From positions 1 through 64,000 of the forward strand of contig SEMN01000454.1 of assembly GCA_005408345.1 (NCBI GenBank): 64,000 nt of DNA. The letters run 5' to 3'. This stretch comes from Macquaria australasica (taxonomy: Eukaryota > Chordata > Actinopteri > Centrarchiformes > Percichthyidae). Numbering within the stretch: the first letter of the stretch is position 1; each line of letters begins with the position of its first letter. The notes under the pieces are model-generated. The model was not told where the DNA came from and ran no database searches. It saw nothing but the letters and a program-made list of their open reading frames with translations. Shown piece by piece: positions 11,846-23,657 of the stretch. The translations under genes and the position numbers were made by a program.

Positions 11846-14038
11846 ATGGATGAATTAAGTGACTACTTAAGGTCACGGCATGTGCCTGAGGAAGACATAC
11901 AGCGAATGGAACAGGATATGGTAGTTAATATAGGAAATGCTAAATTTTGACAAATCACAAATTAAAAAACCCAAAGTTTGGAAGAGCTTTGTAAATAAAA
12001 TCTGGTGCTGTATATGCAGATTGTTCATTGTTATAATTTAAGGAACCTGACCTAAGACTTGAAATATTCCTTCATTTTAGATTGATTCCAGTGTCATACA
12101 CCTCATGACAGATGACCAGCTAAAAGAGTATCTGCCATCCTATGGTGATCGTCTGGCTGTTTTTGGATACTGCAGACGGAAGGAAAAGGAACCCAACAGT
12201 CGAAAGACAAGGATCTTTGAGCGACTTAGAGGAAAGCTCTCAAGAAACAAAGGTGACTGTGCATCTGAGAGACAACATCAAACCCTTCCAAAGAATGCGC
12301 AGAAGAATGAGCGAAAAATTGAATTAGGATGGATGCATTTCAGAGAAGGGGAATTTGTGCAGGTACGCACCAAAAAGGGTGGGGGTACCAGAAAAGAGAG
12401 TGTTCCAAAGGACAGTAAAAAACAGAACTTGATTGAAAAGGCTGTGCAGTTGTTCTTTCCTGGTGGAAAAAATGCACAGGGGAGCCTTACTGATTTTGAC
12501 ATTGATTTAACTGACTTTCAGCAGCATTCATTAGAGGAAAGTATCACAGTCAGGGAACTGTATGAAAAGACAAAGTTACCTCTCTTACGTTTCTATTTAA
12601 CAACAAAGAAGAGGGACATTGCCAGTCACATAAATCTGGAGGAGGAGAATAGTGATGCAACTGCACAAGAAGCTGAAAGACACAAGACAGACCTGATATT
12701 GATCGCCACTCTCCAGACACTTCTGCAACAGATACTGTGGAGATAAATGCTTCAGATGTCATTTATGTTGGAAGCAGCACAGTATTTGCAAATGCAAGCA
12801 GTGAGAGTGTTTCCCGTCTTTACACCACAGTCGACCCAACTGATGCATCTAGTTTGCCAGAACATGAATCATTACTTCATGTGGATGCTTTAGAGGATAG
12901 TGGTGTTATAACTGTCCACACAGAAAGCATCTCTGGAATGGAGTACTCCAGTCTTGATGATACCTTGCCTCTCTCTATGGAACTGTCTTTTGAACCACCC
13001 TTACCTCCTTCCATGGATATGTTGCAGGAACAAGCCAGTCCAAGAGAAAAAGTGAAGACAATTATTCTTCATCGTGGACAGATGCTTAGAGAACTTATTC
13101 AGGTGTTTTCTGAGGAAAGTATAATGGAGAATAACATTTACTTTAAAGTTATTGGAATGGATGGAAAGCTTGAAAAGGCTGTGGATGATGGAGGTGTTTT
13201 GAGAGATGTACTGTCAGAATTTTGGAATGACTTTTATGAGCAGTGCACTATGGGAAATGGCTTCAAAGTGCCATACCTACGTCATGATTTTGGTAAACAA
13301 GAATGGGAAGGTGTGGGCCGAATGATCACATTTGGCTGGCAAAAAGAGAAGTACCTTCCTGTAAAACTTGCACCTGTACTTCTGGAGCAAGCTGTTCTTG
13401 GCTTTGTGGAGAGTGATCTTATGGACAGCTTTTTCAAGTATGTTTCAGAGTCTGAGCGAGTGATCTTTGAATCTTGTTGCTCAGATTTTGAAAGTGTTGA
13501 CCAAGAAGAACTGTTGGAAATCATGGATATTCACAACTGCCGGAGGTTTCCAACAGCAGATAACATTGAGCAAATCTTGCGGGAGCTTGCTCACCAAAAA
13601 CTGATTCAAGAGCCTGCCTTTGTGATTGAACAGTGGAGCAACACGCTCACACCTGTTAAATCAGAGCTGAAAGGAATTGCAGCAGTCTATGAAGAGCTAC
13701 AGCCAACATCACGGAAGATCATGAGATCAATTACTTACCCCAGTACCCAGACTGCCCAGGAGAAATAAGTTGTCAAGTACGTAAGTGCATACCTTAGAGA
13801 GTCAGACACCCAGCACCTCTCCTATTTCCTCAGATTTTGCACTGGATCAGACTTGTTCACAGGAAAGAGCATCACTGTCAGCTTCACACAAGTTCAGGGA
13901 TTTCAGAGAAGACCTGTTGCTCATACATGTGGCTGTTACTTAGAGTTACCAGTCAGTTATGACAACTACCCAGATTTTCGACATGAAATGAACAAAGTCT
14001 TAGAAAGCAACGTGTGGGTAATGGACATTGTCTAAGTT
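11846..14038 (+). pseudogene. Transposon-borne SAM-like/HECT E3 ubiquitin ligase, broken
   Basis: Coding exon 1 is 11846-11920 (25 codons, MDELSDYLRSR start), with donor GTAGTT. A 160-nt GT-AG intron follows, and exon 2 starts at 12081 in phase 0. Together the exon ends read a SAM-like N-terminal helix bundle (LRSRHVPEEDI then LMTDDQLKEYLPSYGDRLAV). A basic/acidic linker leads to a HECT domain from about 13050: VDDGGVLRDVLSEFW in the N-lobe and FLRFCTGSDLF in the C-lobe, with the catalytic Cys in PVAHTCGC (codon 13928-13930). The end WVMDIV is at 14035. Two lesions are visible: a 1-nt frameshift near 12691-12694, and an in-frame TAA at 13766-13768 that removes the C-lobe and the active Cys. 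Teleost databases carry many such proteins as G2/M-phase E3 ligase-like (from memory). Its role in transposition is unknown. Confidence 0.85.
11921..12080 (+). other. Intron of HECT gene
   Basis: Starts GTAGTT and ends TTCATTTTAG. It joins codons in phase 0 between EQDM and IDSS and reconstitutes the SAM-like motif. Confidence 0.8.
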
Positions 14039-15268
14039 ACAAAGATTACAAACCGGAATGAACTGCCATCAGAGGTTCATATTTAGGCTTTGTAGGTTGT
14101 CCAGATTTTTGGCTTATGAAGGAAATACTACAGCTGCCTTGTTAAACCTTACTGGGTGTCGCAGCGTTAACATGCTGTCCAAATTTTTCAGCTGCTTTTT
14201 GCCACTTGTTTTGTTGAACATTGTTTTCAGTTTAAGAACATGCTATTTAAGTGGTATGCTTCAATGCAGAGAACTTACTGTGAATACCTCAGTTAAGGAG
14301 GTAGTTTAAGATTGATGGTTTATATTGTTAGACTTCTCCAAAAACCTGAGTCTAAATTAGTTATTTCAGATAAAATACTGTTATGGTTATTAAATGAATC
14401 ACATGTGGTAATGTTTAGGATAATTTGGAATATAAGAGGAAAATGCAGAAACCTGTCTGTGTTATATTTGATACATTTACAACTTGTGTTTGTTGAAACT
14501 TGAAAGTGTTAGCTATTCATCTGACCTCCATAACACACACACAGAGCAACAGATCCCACTGTAAGTAGCACCACTTTAAATCAGGTTCACTCTATAACAT
14601 GCATGGACACTAATGAGCTGCACAGAAGGGTACCAATAGAAATTGTGTTTCGCTGTTGCAAATATACTCGGACTGTTTAGTTATATTTCTTTATATTTGT
14701 AATAATGGGTATTTCATTACTTGTTATGTTCACATAACAGCTGTTGTTCCAAATGAATATCAGCATTTCAGTCCAACAATACATTTAAAGTATATATTTT
14801 GTTGTTATTAACGAAACGAGTACATGTAACACAATTGTCCAATCTTTCTTTTATTTTCACATTGCAAGCACTATTTTACTTACTCAAATCAGGTGCTGTT
14901 ATTGTTCTTTATCAAAAGACATCTTGGCCTTCAACTATTCATAAGTCTATAGATGAGTTACTATTAAAGGCTCCCTGCTGTAGCAAGTTAGATTAAATTG
15001 TAATTAAAATGAAAACACAAGCAGTTTTGTATGCTGTGATTGTTTCAATATTTGAATAAATAATTCAGTTATTACATGTGTGGATTTTGTTCTTCTTACA
15101 GTCATCTTTCATGTGTCTAAAATAGCTACAATTATATTTGCATTCATCACAGATTAAAACATTATTTTGACATTTGCAATCAGTATGTAAGATTCAATTT
15201 GTCTTGGAATGAAACAGGAAACAAAAGAAAATATTTCTAAAATATATAATGTGACAGGCCCAGGAAAG
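14039..15268. other. Intergenic spacer between converging genes
   Basis: AT-rich, no gene seen. It would contain the two 3' UTRs. A candidate polyadenylation signal for the + strand gene is AATAAA near 15053-15058. Confidence 0.5.
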
Positions 15269-16844
15269 TTAATGAACTAGATCTAGTTCATTGTTTATCA
15301 GCTGTCTGAGTTCAATATACAGATTAACTGTTTCAAATACATCATTTGTTAATTTCAGGTTATACTCTGACATTAGATCCACATAAATATGGAACACATC
15401 TTCATCACATGGGAAGTCCTTGAACACACACTCTTCAAGGCAGACTTGAACCTTCTCCAAGTCCACATGGTGCAAACAATCTCTGCCTCCATACAGTTGA
15501 GGGACTGCATGCAATATGGAGGGACGTCCATGAGGTGATCGTGAGTTGTGGACCTGACGGACTCTGTGGTTGTTCCAAGTCAATACAACCTCATTAAGTT
15601 CTTCCTAGGAGGCAAATAATATTCAGTCAGATAGTGTATAAAAATATTGGGCATCAGTGATTACTGCCTTAGTCAAGTAGTCCTGACCCACGGTTTGGTT
15701 CATCTGTGAGATTTGTCTTCTGGTTGTAATATGGTGGGTTGGCACAATAATATATTAAAACCTGCTAAATGTAATTTGCTGCTATGCAACTAATGTTGCC
15801 ATTATATTTTCACAGCTATGTGGTGGCAGAGTCCAAAAAAAAAAAGAAGAAAAAAAGGCTTTTACGTCATTATTTAACATTATTACACTGGACAATTCTT
15901 AAATGATGCTTATTGTCTACATATTTGATACAGAGCTACTCTGTATACCTCAACCCACAAAATTGTACACATTTTTACACATGGTCATCTGTGGCTCCTT
16001 TATCTCATAATGTGTCAATTACCTGTATTGTTTGAAGAAAGCAAAACTGGATCAAAGACTTGTCCAAGAAGTTGTCTGAGAAGTAGCCATCTTCTCTCAG
16101 TTTGTCAAATAGGTCTATCCAAAACTGGACACACTGACTTCGCAAGATCAACCACCATCGTTCAATCCGCTGATTTCCAGTGCTTGGACCCAAGGTTACA
16201 CAGTCTGTTTCAGTTTGATTCTCAGAAAAATGCAAAAACCGCTGCATTTCAGCCAAATGGCCATTTTCAGTCCCTAAATCAAGTCTGAGTCTGGCAGGGC
16301 ACCCATCAGCACTGATCACAGCATCCATAAAGTAGCCAGCGATGATCTTTGGGTCATTGTTTGTTTTGTAAGCTTCAAGCCATATCATCTTTCTGGAAAA
16401 CCCATCAATGCATCCACTGATTGCAATTCCAAATGGCTTAAGCTTGTCATAGCCATCAATGTGCCAGACATAGTTTGGACCACAGCTGTGGTAAACACGC
16501 CTTCGCAGTCTGTTTCTTGACCTCAGATCAACACCTTCACCATCCAATAGCTGTAGCAATATTCGAACTGTTTCTCTGTCAGTCACAATTCCATGTAACC
16601 AACATTTTTGATGCATCCATCTGTAACCATGACACTGACCAGATGTTTCCAGTTGCTGTTCAATGAAGGTTGCCACCTCTGTCACATTGGTTTTATTCTT
16701 TCTACGCCAGAACTGCTTCTTTATTAAAATCCTCTCAAGGGTGTGTTTGCTTAGTACAATCCCATGTGAATCAGCAAGCATGTGAAGTATTTCATTTGTT
16801 GTAAAGCCACGTTTAAAGTAGTCCTCAATGTACTCACAATCCAT
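15269..16844 (-). CDS. Two-exon DDE integrase-type transposase, apparently intact
   Basis: Exon 1 is 16844-16023 (274 codons) and ends CAATACAG before GTAATT. Exon 2 is 15604-15269 (112 codons with stop) after CCTCCTAG. Both junctions are phase 0, giving about 385 residues with no frame break. The N-terminal 60 residues look like helix-turn-helix DNA-binding (GFTTNEIL, LSKHTLERIL). The integrase core has WHIDGYDKL (first Asp), RLDLGTENG (second Asp) and GNQRIERWW (Glu), with 38 residues between the last two. Exon 2 adds the conserved tail TWNNHRVR, SPHGRP and PQLYGG. It should cut and join the TGCATG-duplicating element. It is the only autonomous-looking transposase in the window. Start codon chosen at MDCEYIEDYF, 16844. 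Confidence 0.85.
15605..16022 (-). other. Intron of the DDE transposase gene
   Basis: On the minus strand it begins GTAATTGAC and ends TGCCTCCTAG. Removing it keeps the frame. Unspliced translation stops five codons after the donor. Confidence 0.8.
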
Positions 16845-16911
16845 TTCCGTGACAAATTAACCAGGAGAACTCATACCAAAGAGCTGCTTCTCTGATTGTT
16901 GTTTGAAAGTA

Positions 16912-17040
16912 TCTCATAATTATGACTTTTTATCTCATAATTTCGACTTTTTATCTTAGAATTATGACTTTTTATCTCATAATTTCGACTTTTTATCTTA
17001 TAATTATGACTTTATCTCATAATTTCGACTTTTTTTCAAC
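16912..17040. repeat. Right subterminal repeat array
   Basis: Alternating TCATAATTATGACTTTTTAT and TCATAATTTCGACTTTTTAT units, at least six in a row. They mirror the left end of the transposon and are candidate transposase-binding repeats. Confidence 0.85.
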
Positions 17041-17083
17041 TTTTTCTTTTTTTTACTGGCGGAAATGGGCTTCCATATGCATG

Positions 17084-18753
17084 TGACCAATTGCGTGTGA
17101 TGAAAATCATTCCATCAGGTTTAAAGTAGGTTAGGGGGAGCTGAGGGTTTACAGTTGTGAGTGACTGCTCTGCCTCATGTTGTTTCCGCTTTGATTTACC
17201 CATTTTGATTTGCATTTTTAACGCTGGCCTGACACTCTGGGCCAATCAGCTGGCCAGGCCACCGGGAATTCTCCCAGTACTCCTGATGGCCAGTCTGCCC
17301 ACCTGCCAATCACTGCATGAAGTGGGCATGATTGTTGAATTATTGTTTTTGGAAAGTAAAGAGAAATTGTCAGATGCAGCCACCGATCCCTTTATCCAGA
17401 TTAACTAACCCACTTTAGTTGGAGGTGAAACCAAAAGTGAGCTCAAATAACATGTTGATGATAATTGCACAGGAAAACTGCACACACAACAACAGTAAGT
17501 ACAGTCGGTGAACGTTGAATCAGGAAGTTGGTTTATGTTTAGATGTTCCCCTTTAGGAAGATCCAGGTTGTGTGTAACCGGAATTGCCATGTATGGGTAA
17601 GTAAAGAATACTGTTAATATATAATATTATATAATTATATTATATAATATTACCAACAAACATTTGACAGATATATTTAGATACAGATGGCCATAATCAA
17701 GGTAGCACAGTGTTTCCCAGAAGACATATTTTGCTAATGAAAAATAGGTGCACATGACTGTAATTCTTATAATACTAGGTTGATAAACTTGCTAAACTAG
17801 GCAGGCACACAAAATCTCTGTCTCCTGTACACATGCACAAAACCCATTCCCTTGCTTTTAGCCATTTATCCATGTGTTTTCCCTTCTTTTGGAAAGCCAT
17901 TAGCGATATTACCAAAAATGACCCACTGATTAAAATAGAAAAGGGCATCACTTCTGAAATCCCCACAGCTGTGGCGAAACTGTCCTCTACATGCACAGCA
18001 ACAGCACTCATCAATTACATCCCAACACGCGCAAACACAGCACTGACTGCAGTTTTGATTTGCTGCATCAGGCTAAACATTCACCATTCTAATTTTCAAA
18101 TTAATGGGTCATATTTGGCACTTGGTATTTGGTATGATTGCATCTAATTAGCAGCAATGATTCATGCGTGTATATCCTTATCTGTTTATTTATTTGTATT
18201 AACTTATATTTATTATATGTACTAGTACTATATGTATTGACTGATTTATCTGTCACTATTGTAAATTTTTTTACTATATTTACCAATATTATCTTCATAG
18301 ATATTATATTGTGTGTATAATTACATAAATTATTATCATTATTTCTATCAGTATTGATTTGCAGATCAAGGTAAAGCAGCTGTCATCTGTGGTATTATTG
18401 GGTATTTTAGGAGGTTTGAACTGCTGTCTGGGTCACCTCAAGTCATCCCTTGTTCCCATTTTGTACACATTGTACATGTTTACTTCAACTGTCAGGGACT
18501 GGCTTGGTGTTGTCACAGCTCTGCCTGATCCCATCATGGGTGATCACTGGAAGCTGCGGCTATCATTCCTTTCAGTTTTCCCAGTGCACCTGCTAGGCAG
18601 AAATGCACATTTATGATGATTTATGACAACTCTGTGTGATGTTTTTTGGTTTAGTTTAATTTTTTTGCCACCTCTTTGGTGCAGCCTAAATTTGAATTTG
18701 CACAGATTTGCTGCTGGAGGCTGAGTGCTGGAGCAAAATCATAGTGTCGGCTC
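17084..18753. other. Unannotated stretch
   Basis: No recognisable gene or repeat. Small ORFs are short and low in complexity. A short palindromic TATAATATTATATAAT tract sits near 17620-17655. Confidence 0.5.
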
Positions 18754-20499
18754 CAGGGGCAGACTTTTTCATTAGCCAAGCTAGGCAACTGCCTGGGGCC
18801 CCCAACTAAGAAAGCCACTAATGACTATGGACTAGTTGGATATAAAACATCTAAAATGATGTTCCGATTCTAACATATGTATCTACTCTCCAATAACTTA
18901 CAAAATGCCCTCAAAGCATGCCACGTAGAGCAGTGTTGAGCTTAAGAAAAGTTAAAAAAAATAGTAAGATTGAAGTCAAAATAGTAAGTGAAGTCAGGAA
19001 CAGATAATAGTGAAAAGGTTTCCATGCAGAAGCTGCCAGCCAGCAGTGGCGTTTTCATCTTAACTGCTTAGCTGCATGTCTCCTGCCTTGTTAAGCTAAC
19101 TTCTTAGGACTGTTTTTGCTAATTTTGTTATGGTGTTATGCCAATGATAAGTGTCTAAAAAACAAATGTATTGAGCCTTAAAGGATATTGTTTGCTAAAA
19201 TAGGGTTTCTAAAAAAAAACCTGAGGAATGTTTCTAATGTGGACTTAATTATTCACTAATCACTAATATTTGCAAGTGTTTCCTAAATGTTAAGTGTACT
19301 AACTGTTGAGTATTTATTTATTTAAATTGTTGTGTTTACCTAATTGAGGTAACAGGTGCTGTATTCCACAGTAAACCTCAGAGAGTAAGGTTTAGCTCAT
19401 GGTTTTTAATGTTATTTTCAATATTAAGTAAACTGAATAGAGTTGAATGCCATTTTCATTGTTGATATTTGTATTGTTTAACATTACAATGTGAACTGTT
19501 TATATTAGAACAACATAATTCTAATATGCATTTGATAATTTGGAAATTGAACTAGGGTGTAGAACCTAATTTAAAATATAAGTTATTGACAGTTTTAAGT
19601 CAGTACTTGAATTATGTTATGCTCTAGTCTGATGTTGTACAATATAAGAAAACATAAGAAAAAAAATTGAACAGACACTACAAGCCATGTTTGTAAATGC
19701 AGGTGAGGTCTTTTATTTGAGTAAGAACCAAAAAGAAGATCCAGTGATTCCATAGATGGCGATCTTGGGTCCTCCTGGAACCTGGAATCTACAAAACCAC
19801 TAAAACAGTCATATGAATAAACTGCCTTGTGGTAGGATCGTGCCAGTCACCTGAATTGTACCAGCTCTAACACACATACCAGAAGGGTGTGCACCGACTA
19901 AATCCTGTCTAATCAAACCCAGACTAACGCCTGATGAATCGAACCTAGACTAAACAAAACTTTAAAGGACTATTCACACAACTAAGGACAAATTATTTTG
20001 GTTTAAAGGGCCCAGTTTTGCTTTCTTTCTCCTATAAACAGACTGTCACTTGCATAGTTTTGATATTCATAAGGTACCATGTGTTACAATGTTTTCTTAT
20101 CACGTTTTATTGAGTTTAAATTCGCAAAGTCAAGTGTCTTCGTACGATTGGTGTTTTGTTTTGTTTTGTATTTAAATGTGTTTGGAAATGGCTGCAGCAA
20201 CAACGAGTGCTGTTGCAAACATATTCAAGTACTCTCTGCATTTCCTGCGACTCTTCAGTAAATACGCTCCCCCACTGGCTCCATTGATCCAGGAGAAAAT
20301 GCAAAGTCTAGGAATAAAGCGTACTAGCAAATGGAAAAATGGGTGGAAAAGCCAAACTGAGAAACATTCAGGGACGTAGGCCAATTAAACATCCAAGATT
20401 TTCAGATCAGGAGACAACTGTCGCCCAAATAGTGGTCAAAGTAGTCAAAGTAATCCATATAAGCAGGTGCTGCTAATGTCTTTGTTTGTAATTCAAGAT
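18754..20499. other. Possible hAT-type left end, then unannotated
   Basis: At 18754 the sequence CAGGGGCAGACTTTTTCATT begins a stretch including CTGCCTGGGGCCCCC, which resembles ends of teleost hAT elements. A partly similar inverted end (TTTGCCCCTG) occurs at 24158. No convincing target duplication links them. The rest of the stretch shows nothing recognisable. Confidence 0.3.
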
Positions 20500-20872
20500 C
20501 CTTAACAAACAAACAAAGCAGATGAACTTGAACTGCTCTTAAATCAGAAAAAGCAGACATTGCCTGCATTACTGAAACCTGGGCTCACTCACTTCATATA
20601 CAAAACTTTAAGTTGTTTAGAAAAGACGAGTGCTCCCGTGATGGAAAAAGAGGACGGGGCATGGCCATGTACGTGCATCAAAGCTTGCAGGGCAAGATAA
20701 GAACAGACTTGGAAAAAGATGAATTGGAATGTATCTGGCTACAGCTCCGTCCCACCAGACTTCCCAGCTCTGTATCTACTTTGGATGTGGGTACATTTTA
20801 CCATCCTCCATGGGCAAATGAGAAAGCACTGCAGCATAATACAGTGGACTACCTCACCAACACACTGGATAT

Positions 20873-21110
20873 TAGGGCTGCAACAATGAATGGATAAAAT
20901 TCGATTACAAAGAAAGTTGGCAACAAATTTCCTTATCGATTTGTTGGGTCTATGTTGCGAAGCTGGGTACGTCACTTCAAAAAAAACAAAAACATTCGAA
21001 AAATGGCAGAGACAGAGAAAAGCATTGAGAAAACTGAAATCTTCAACAGCGTGGGAGCACTTCACTTTAAATAATAGTAAAAACTGTGCTACTGTGGGGA
21101 ATAAAAGTTA
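20873..21110 (+). mobile_element. 5' fragment of a ZBED-type hAT element
   Basis: Begins TAGGGCTGCAACAATGA, a hAT-like terminus, then ATCGATTTGTTGG. Next comes a short coding stretch: an ATG with MAETEKS, and in another frame KSSTAWEHFTLNNSK, the start of a BED zinc finger. It interrupts the LINE endonuclease region. No right-hand terminus (TTGCAGCCCTA) was found before the LINE resumes near 21805. Confidence 0.55.
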
Positions 21111-21804
21111 GATAGAATAGTTTTACACCAGAAACGAATCAATGAACACTGGAAAACAAATAATGATTGTTTGATAAATCACTGGAAGTCTGATGAAGAG
21201 TACAACTGTATAATATATGTACTCGGACAGTATTAATGGGCACAAGCAGCATAGCAAAACAGATGAAAGACATCAGAGTATGACTAGCAGCAGAACAGAT
21301 GCATTAGTTCCCACATACGTGTCTACATACGTGTCTACATACACGAGAACACAAATGGCCAATGGAAAAACCCAACGTAAGGTAAATGGTAAAAACAGCT
21401 AAAGGACATGGGAAACATCAGGTGTTTAGATAAGCACTAAGGGACATGGAAAGCACCTAGAACACTGAAGCCACATGTTTTAAAAAAAATAGACTCAGCA
21501 CTGTGGGTAGACACCATTAGTTACTGGCCAAAAGAAGATGAGCCTTTGGATTTGGAAAACACCTAGCAGTTGACACGATTATTTATCCTGAACCAAGCAG
21601 ATCAGATTTCTTAGAGTATGGACTATCTAAAAGTTGACACCATTATTTCTTGATTATAGGAGAATGGGTAAAAATGTATGTATGTATGTATGTGTATATA
21701 TATATATATATGTGTTATGTTGCTTTCCTCTAATAGTTAATCAGGGGTAAGAATGGCTATGAAATGGAATGTTGGGAGACTGAAGGGGCATGAAAGAGGC
21801 CCTG
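21111..21804. other. Unannotated insert remainder with a TATG/TA microsatellite
   Basis: AT-rich sequence between the hAT fragment and the resumed LINE. It includes TATGTATGTATG and a TA run near 21676-21712. No gene supported. Confidence 0.45.
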
Positions 21805-23574
21805 GCCATGGTGTTTGGCGAGTGCAGACTGGACACCTGTCTATGAGGCAGAGAATATTGACACCAAGGTGGAGATTTTCAACTCCACCATACAAACTGC
21901 CCTAGATATCTATGTGCCCTTAAAGAGGAGAAAGATACATTCACTTGACAAGCAATGGATGACAGAACAAATAAAGATCACCATCAGAAAAAGACAAAAA
22001 GTCTTCATCAGATGGGTTACGACACTGAAATGGAGGAAGAAAACAAATAAAGTGCAAAGACTCATCTAGGCTGCAAAGAAAAACTATTATAAAAATTAAA
22101 TTCAGCATCTGAAGAAGGAAACCCCAAAGGAGTGGTGGGACTTCATCAATAAAGGTCTGGGACAGAAGAAAAGATCTAAGGGGAAAATACAGTTTGATGG
22201 TGTGGAAGAAAACAAGGTAGCCGATGTTCTCAACAGCTACTTTGCAGAGGCCTGGACTAGTAACACCCCCTCTCCCCCATCAACCATCCCATTACCACTG
22301 CCTACTGGCGAGACTGACCTGTGCAGTATAGGCCTCATGAAGCAAGCCCTTACAGGGCTTAACTCACTCACATTGTGAACATTTCCTACATGCATGGAAC
22401 AGGTCTAGCTGCCTGGAAGACTTCAAATGTGTGCCCCATACCCAAAACTTCAAACCCCAGCACTCCTAATGACTGGAGGCTCATCTCATTAATGTCATGC
22501 TTGGGAAACAGACAGGAAAGAGTCTTCATAAATAAACTGATACCAACAATGATGTCTCAGTGTAAGAACCAACATGCCTACCTCCCTAGGTCCAGCACCA
22601 TAACTGCCCTAGTTAAAGCCTCACATTCCTGGTTAGTGGCTACAGATGTAAAACAGCAAACAATGGTGAGGGTCATGTCCAAGGCCTTTGATAGACCATG
22701 CCCAGCTGCTGCAACATCTGGCCAGCATAGAGCTGTGCCCTCAGTCATGTAGCTGAGTACACAGCCAAGATTCATAGTGACACTTCAATGGCGATGGAAG
22801 CCCAGCTGGATAAATGGGCTGCATCAAACAACATGCTGCTCAATGGACAAAAATCTGTGAAACTGAGAATCTGCTTCTCCAGAAACTCACCACATCCTGC
22901 CCCTCTGTTTCTTGGGGGGCAGGAAGTCCCGGTCATGACCACCACCAAGTACCTAGGCTTTCACTTGGACTCTGACCTCAGCGGGGACACTCACATTGAA
23001 CAGGTAGTGAGGAAAGCCTCTAAACGGCTCCACTTTCTGACTGTGTCGCGAGGACCATGTCACAATATACACTGCTGTGGTCAGGCCATGTCTTAAGTAT
23101 GACAGTGTCCTTCTGGTGGGGTGCAATAACAGCCAGACTGCACTGCTGGAGAGAGTGCAACAAAGGGCCCTCAGGATCATCTCCAGAGGCTGCACCCCAC
23201 CACCGCAACTCCCATCTCTTCAGAGCAGGAGGGAACAGGCAGCCATTCAGCTGGTCAAAGAGATGACACGCACACAACATCCACTCCATGGCTCCCACAC
23301 ACAAGACACAAGAGCAGAAACAATCTTACATGCGTCCAGTGCAGAACAAACTGGCTGAAAGCAGCAACCCTGGCTGCAGCAGTCAGACTGTACAATACAG
23401 AACGTAATGGAACAAAGATGGATAGCTGAAGTCTTTGGGGTTTGTTTTGTTTGTTTTTTGTTAGTGTGTTTGTAAATGTTGTTTTTATGGCATTTTAAAA
23501 GGTATGCATGGTTGTATTTAAGTGTATGGTTGCATTTGGAAATGTATATGTATGAGTATGAATGGATGGGTGCA

Positions 23575-23595
23575 TGTGTGTGTGTGTGTGTGTGC

Positions 23596-23652
<57 letters not shown>
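23575..23652. repeat. (TG)n(TA)n compound microsatellite
   Basis: About 9 TG units followed by about 28 TA units, read directly. Confidence 0.95.

Positions 23653-23657
<5 letters not shown>

Larger units (their letters stand above)
10060..17077. mobile_element. IS3-like eukaryotic DNA transposon with HECT gene
   Basis: A 7018-bp element with clear ends. The left terminus TATGGAAGCCCATTTCCGCC is repeated in inverted orientation at the right, followed on both sides by CAGTAAAA and A-rich subterminal DNA. The two ends also share arrays of an about 18-20 nt unit (GTCGAAATTATGAGATAAAA, alternating with GTCATAATTATGAGATA). A perfect 6-bp duplication TGCATG flanks it. Inside are two converging genes: SAM/HECT-type (+, 11846-14038) and DDE transposase (-, 16844-15269). 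The layout and transposase recall the group called IS3EU in Repbase; that assignment is from memory. The intact ends and exact duplication suggest a fairly young insertion. Confidence 0.9.
20530..23440 (+). mobile_element. Degraded jockey/CR1-group LINE
   Basis: Fragments in order: endonuclease (ITETWAHS near 20575, then GRGMAMYVHQ and FYHPPW at 20613-20870); a linker region from about 21815 (DWTPVYEAE, VPLKRRKIHSLDKQWM); RT fingers at 22375-22700 (VCPIPKTSNPSTPNDWRLIS); and the thumb and C-terminal region at 22788-23350 (LDKWAASNNMLLNGQKS, TTTKYLGFHLDSDLS, LERVQQRALRIISRG). A palm segment that would hold the catalytic FADD is missing around 22750-22785. Many stops and shifts are present. A foreign hAT fragment sits at 20873. 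The clade assignment is tentative. Confidence 0.75.

Noticed and set aside
16005..16844. Single-exon reading of the transposase ending in IQVIDTL
   Set aside because: The last five codons run into a donor GTAATT. Splicing to 15604 restores the conserved TWNNHRVR tail in phase, so the two-exon model is preferred.
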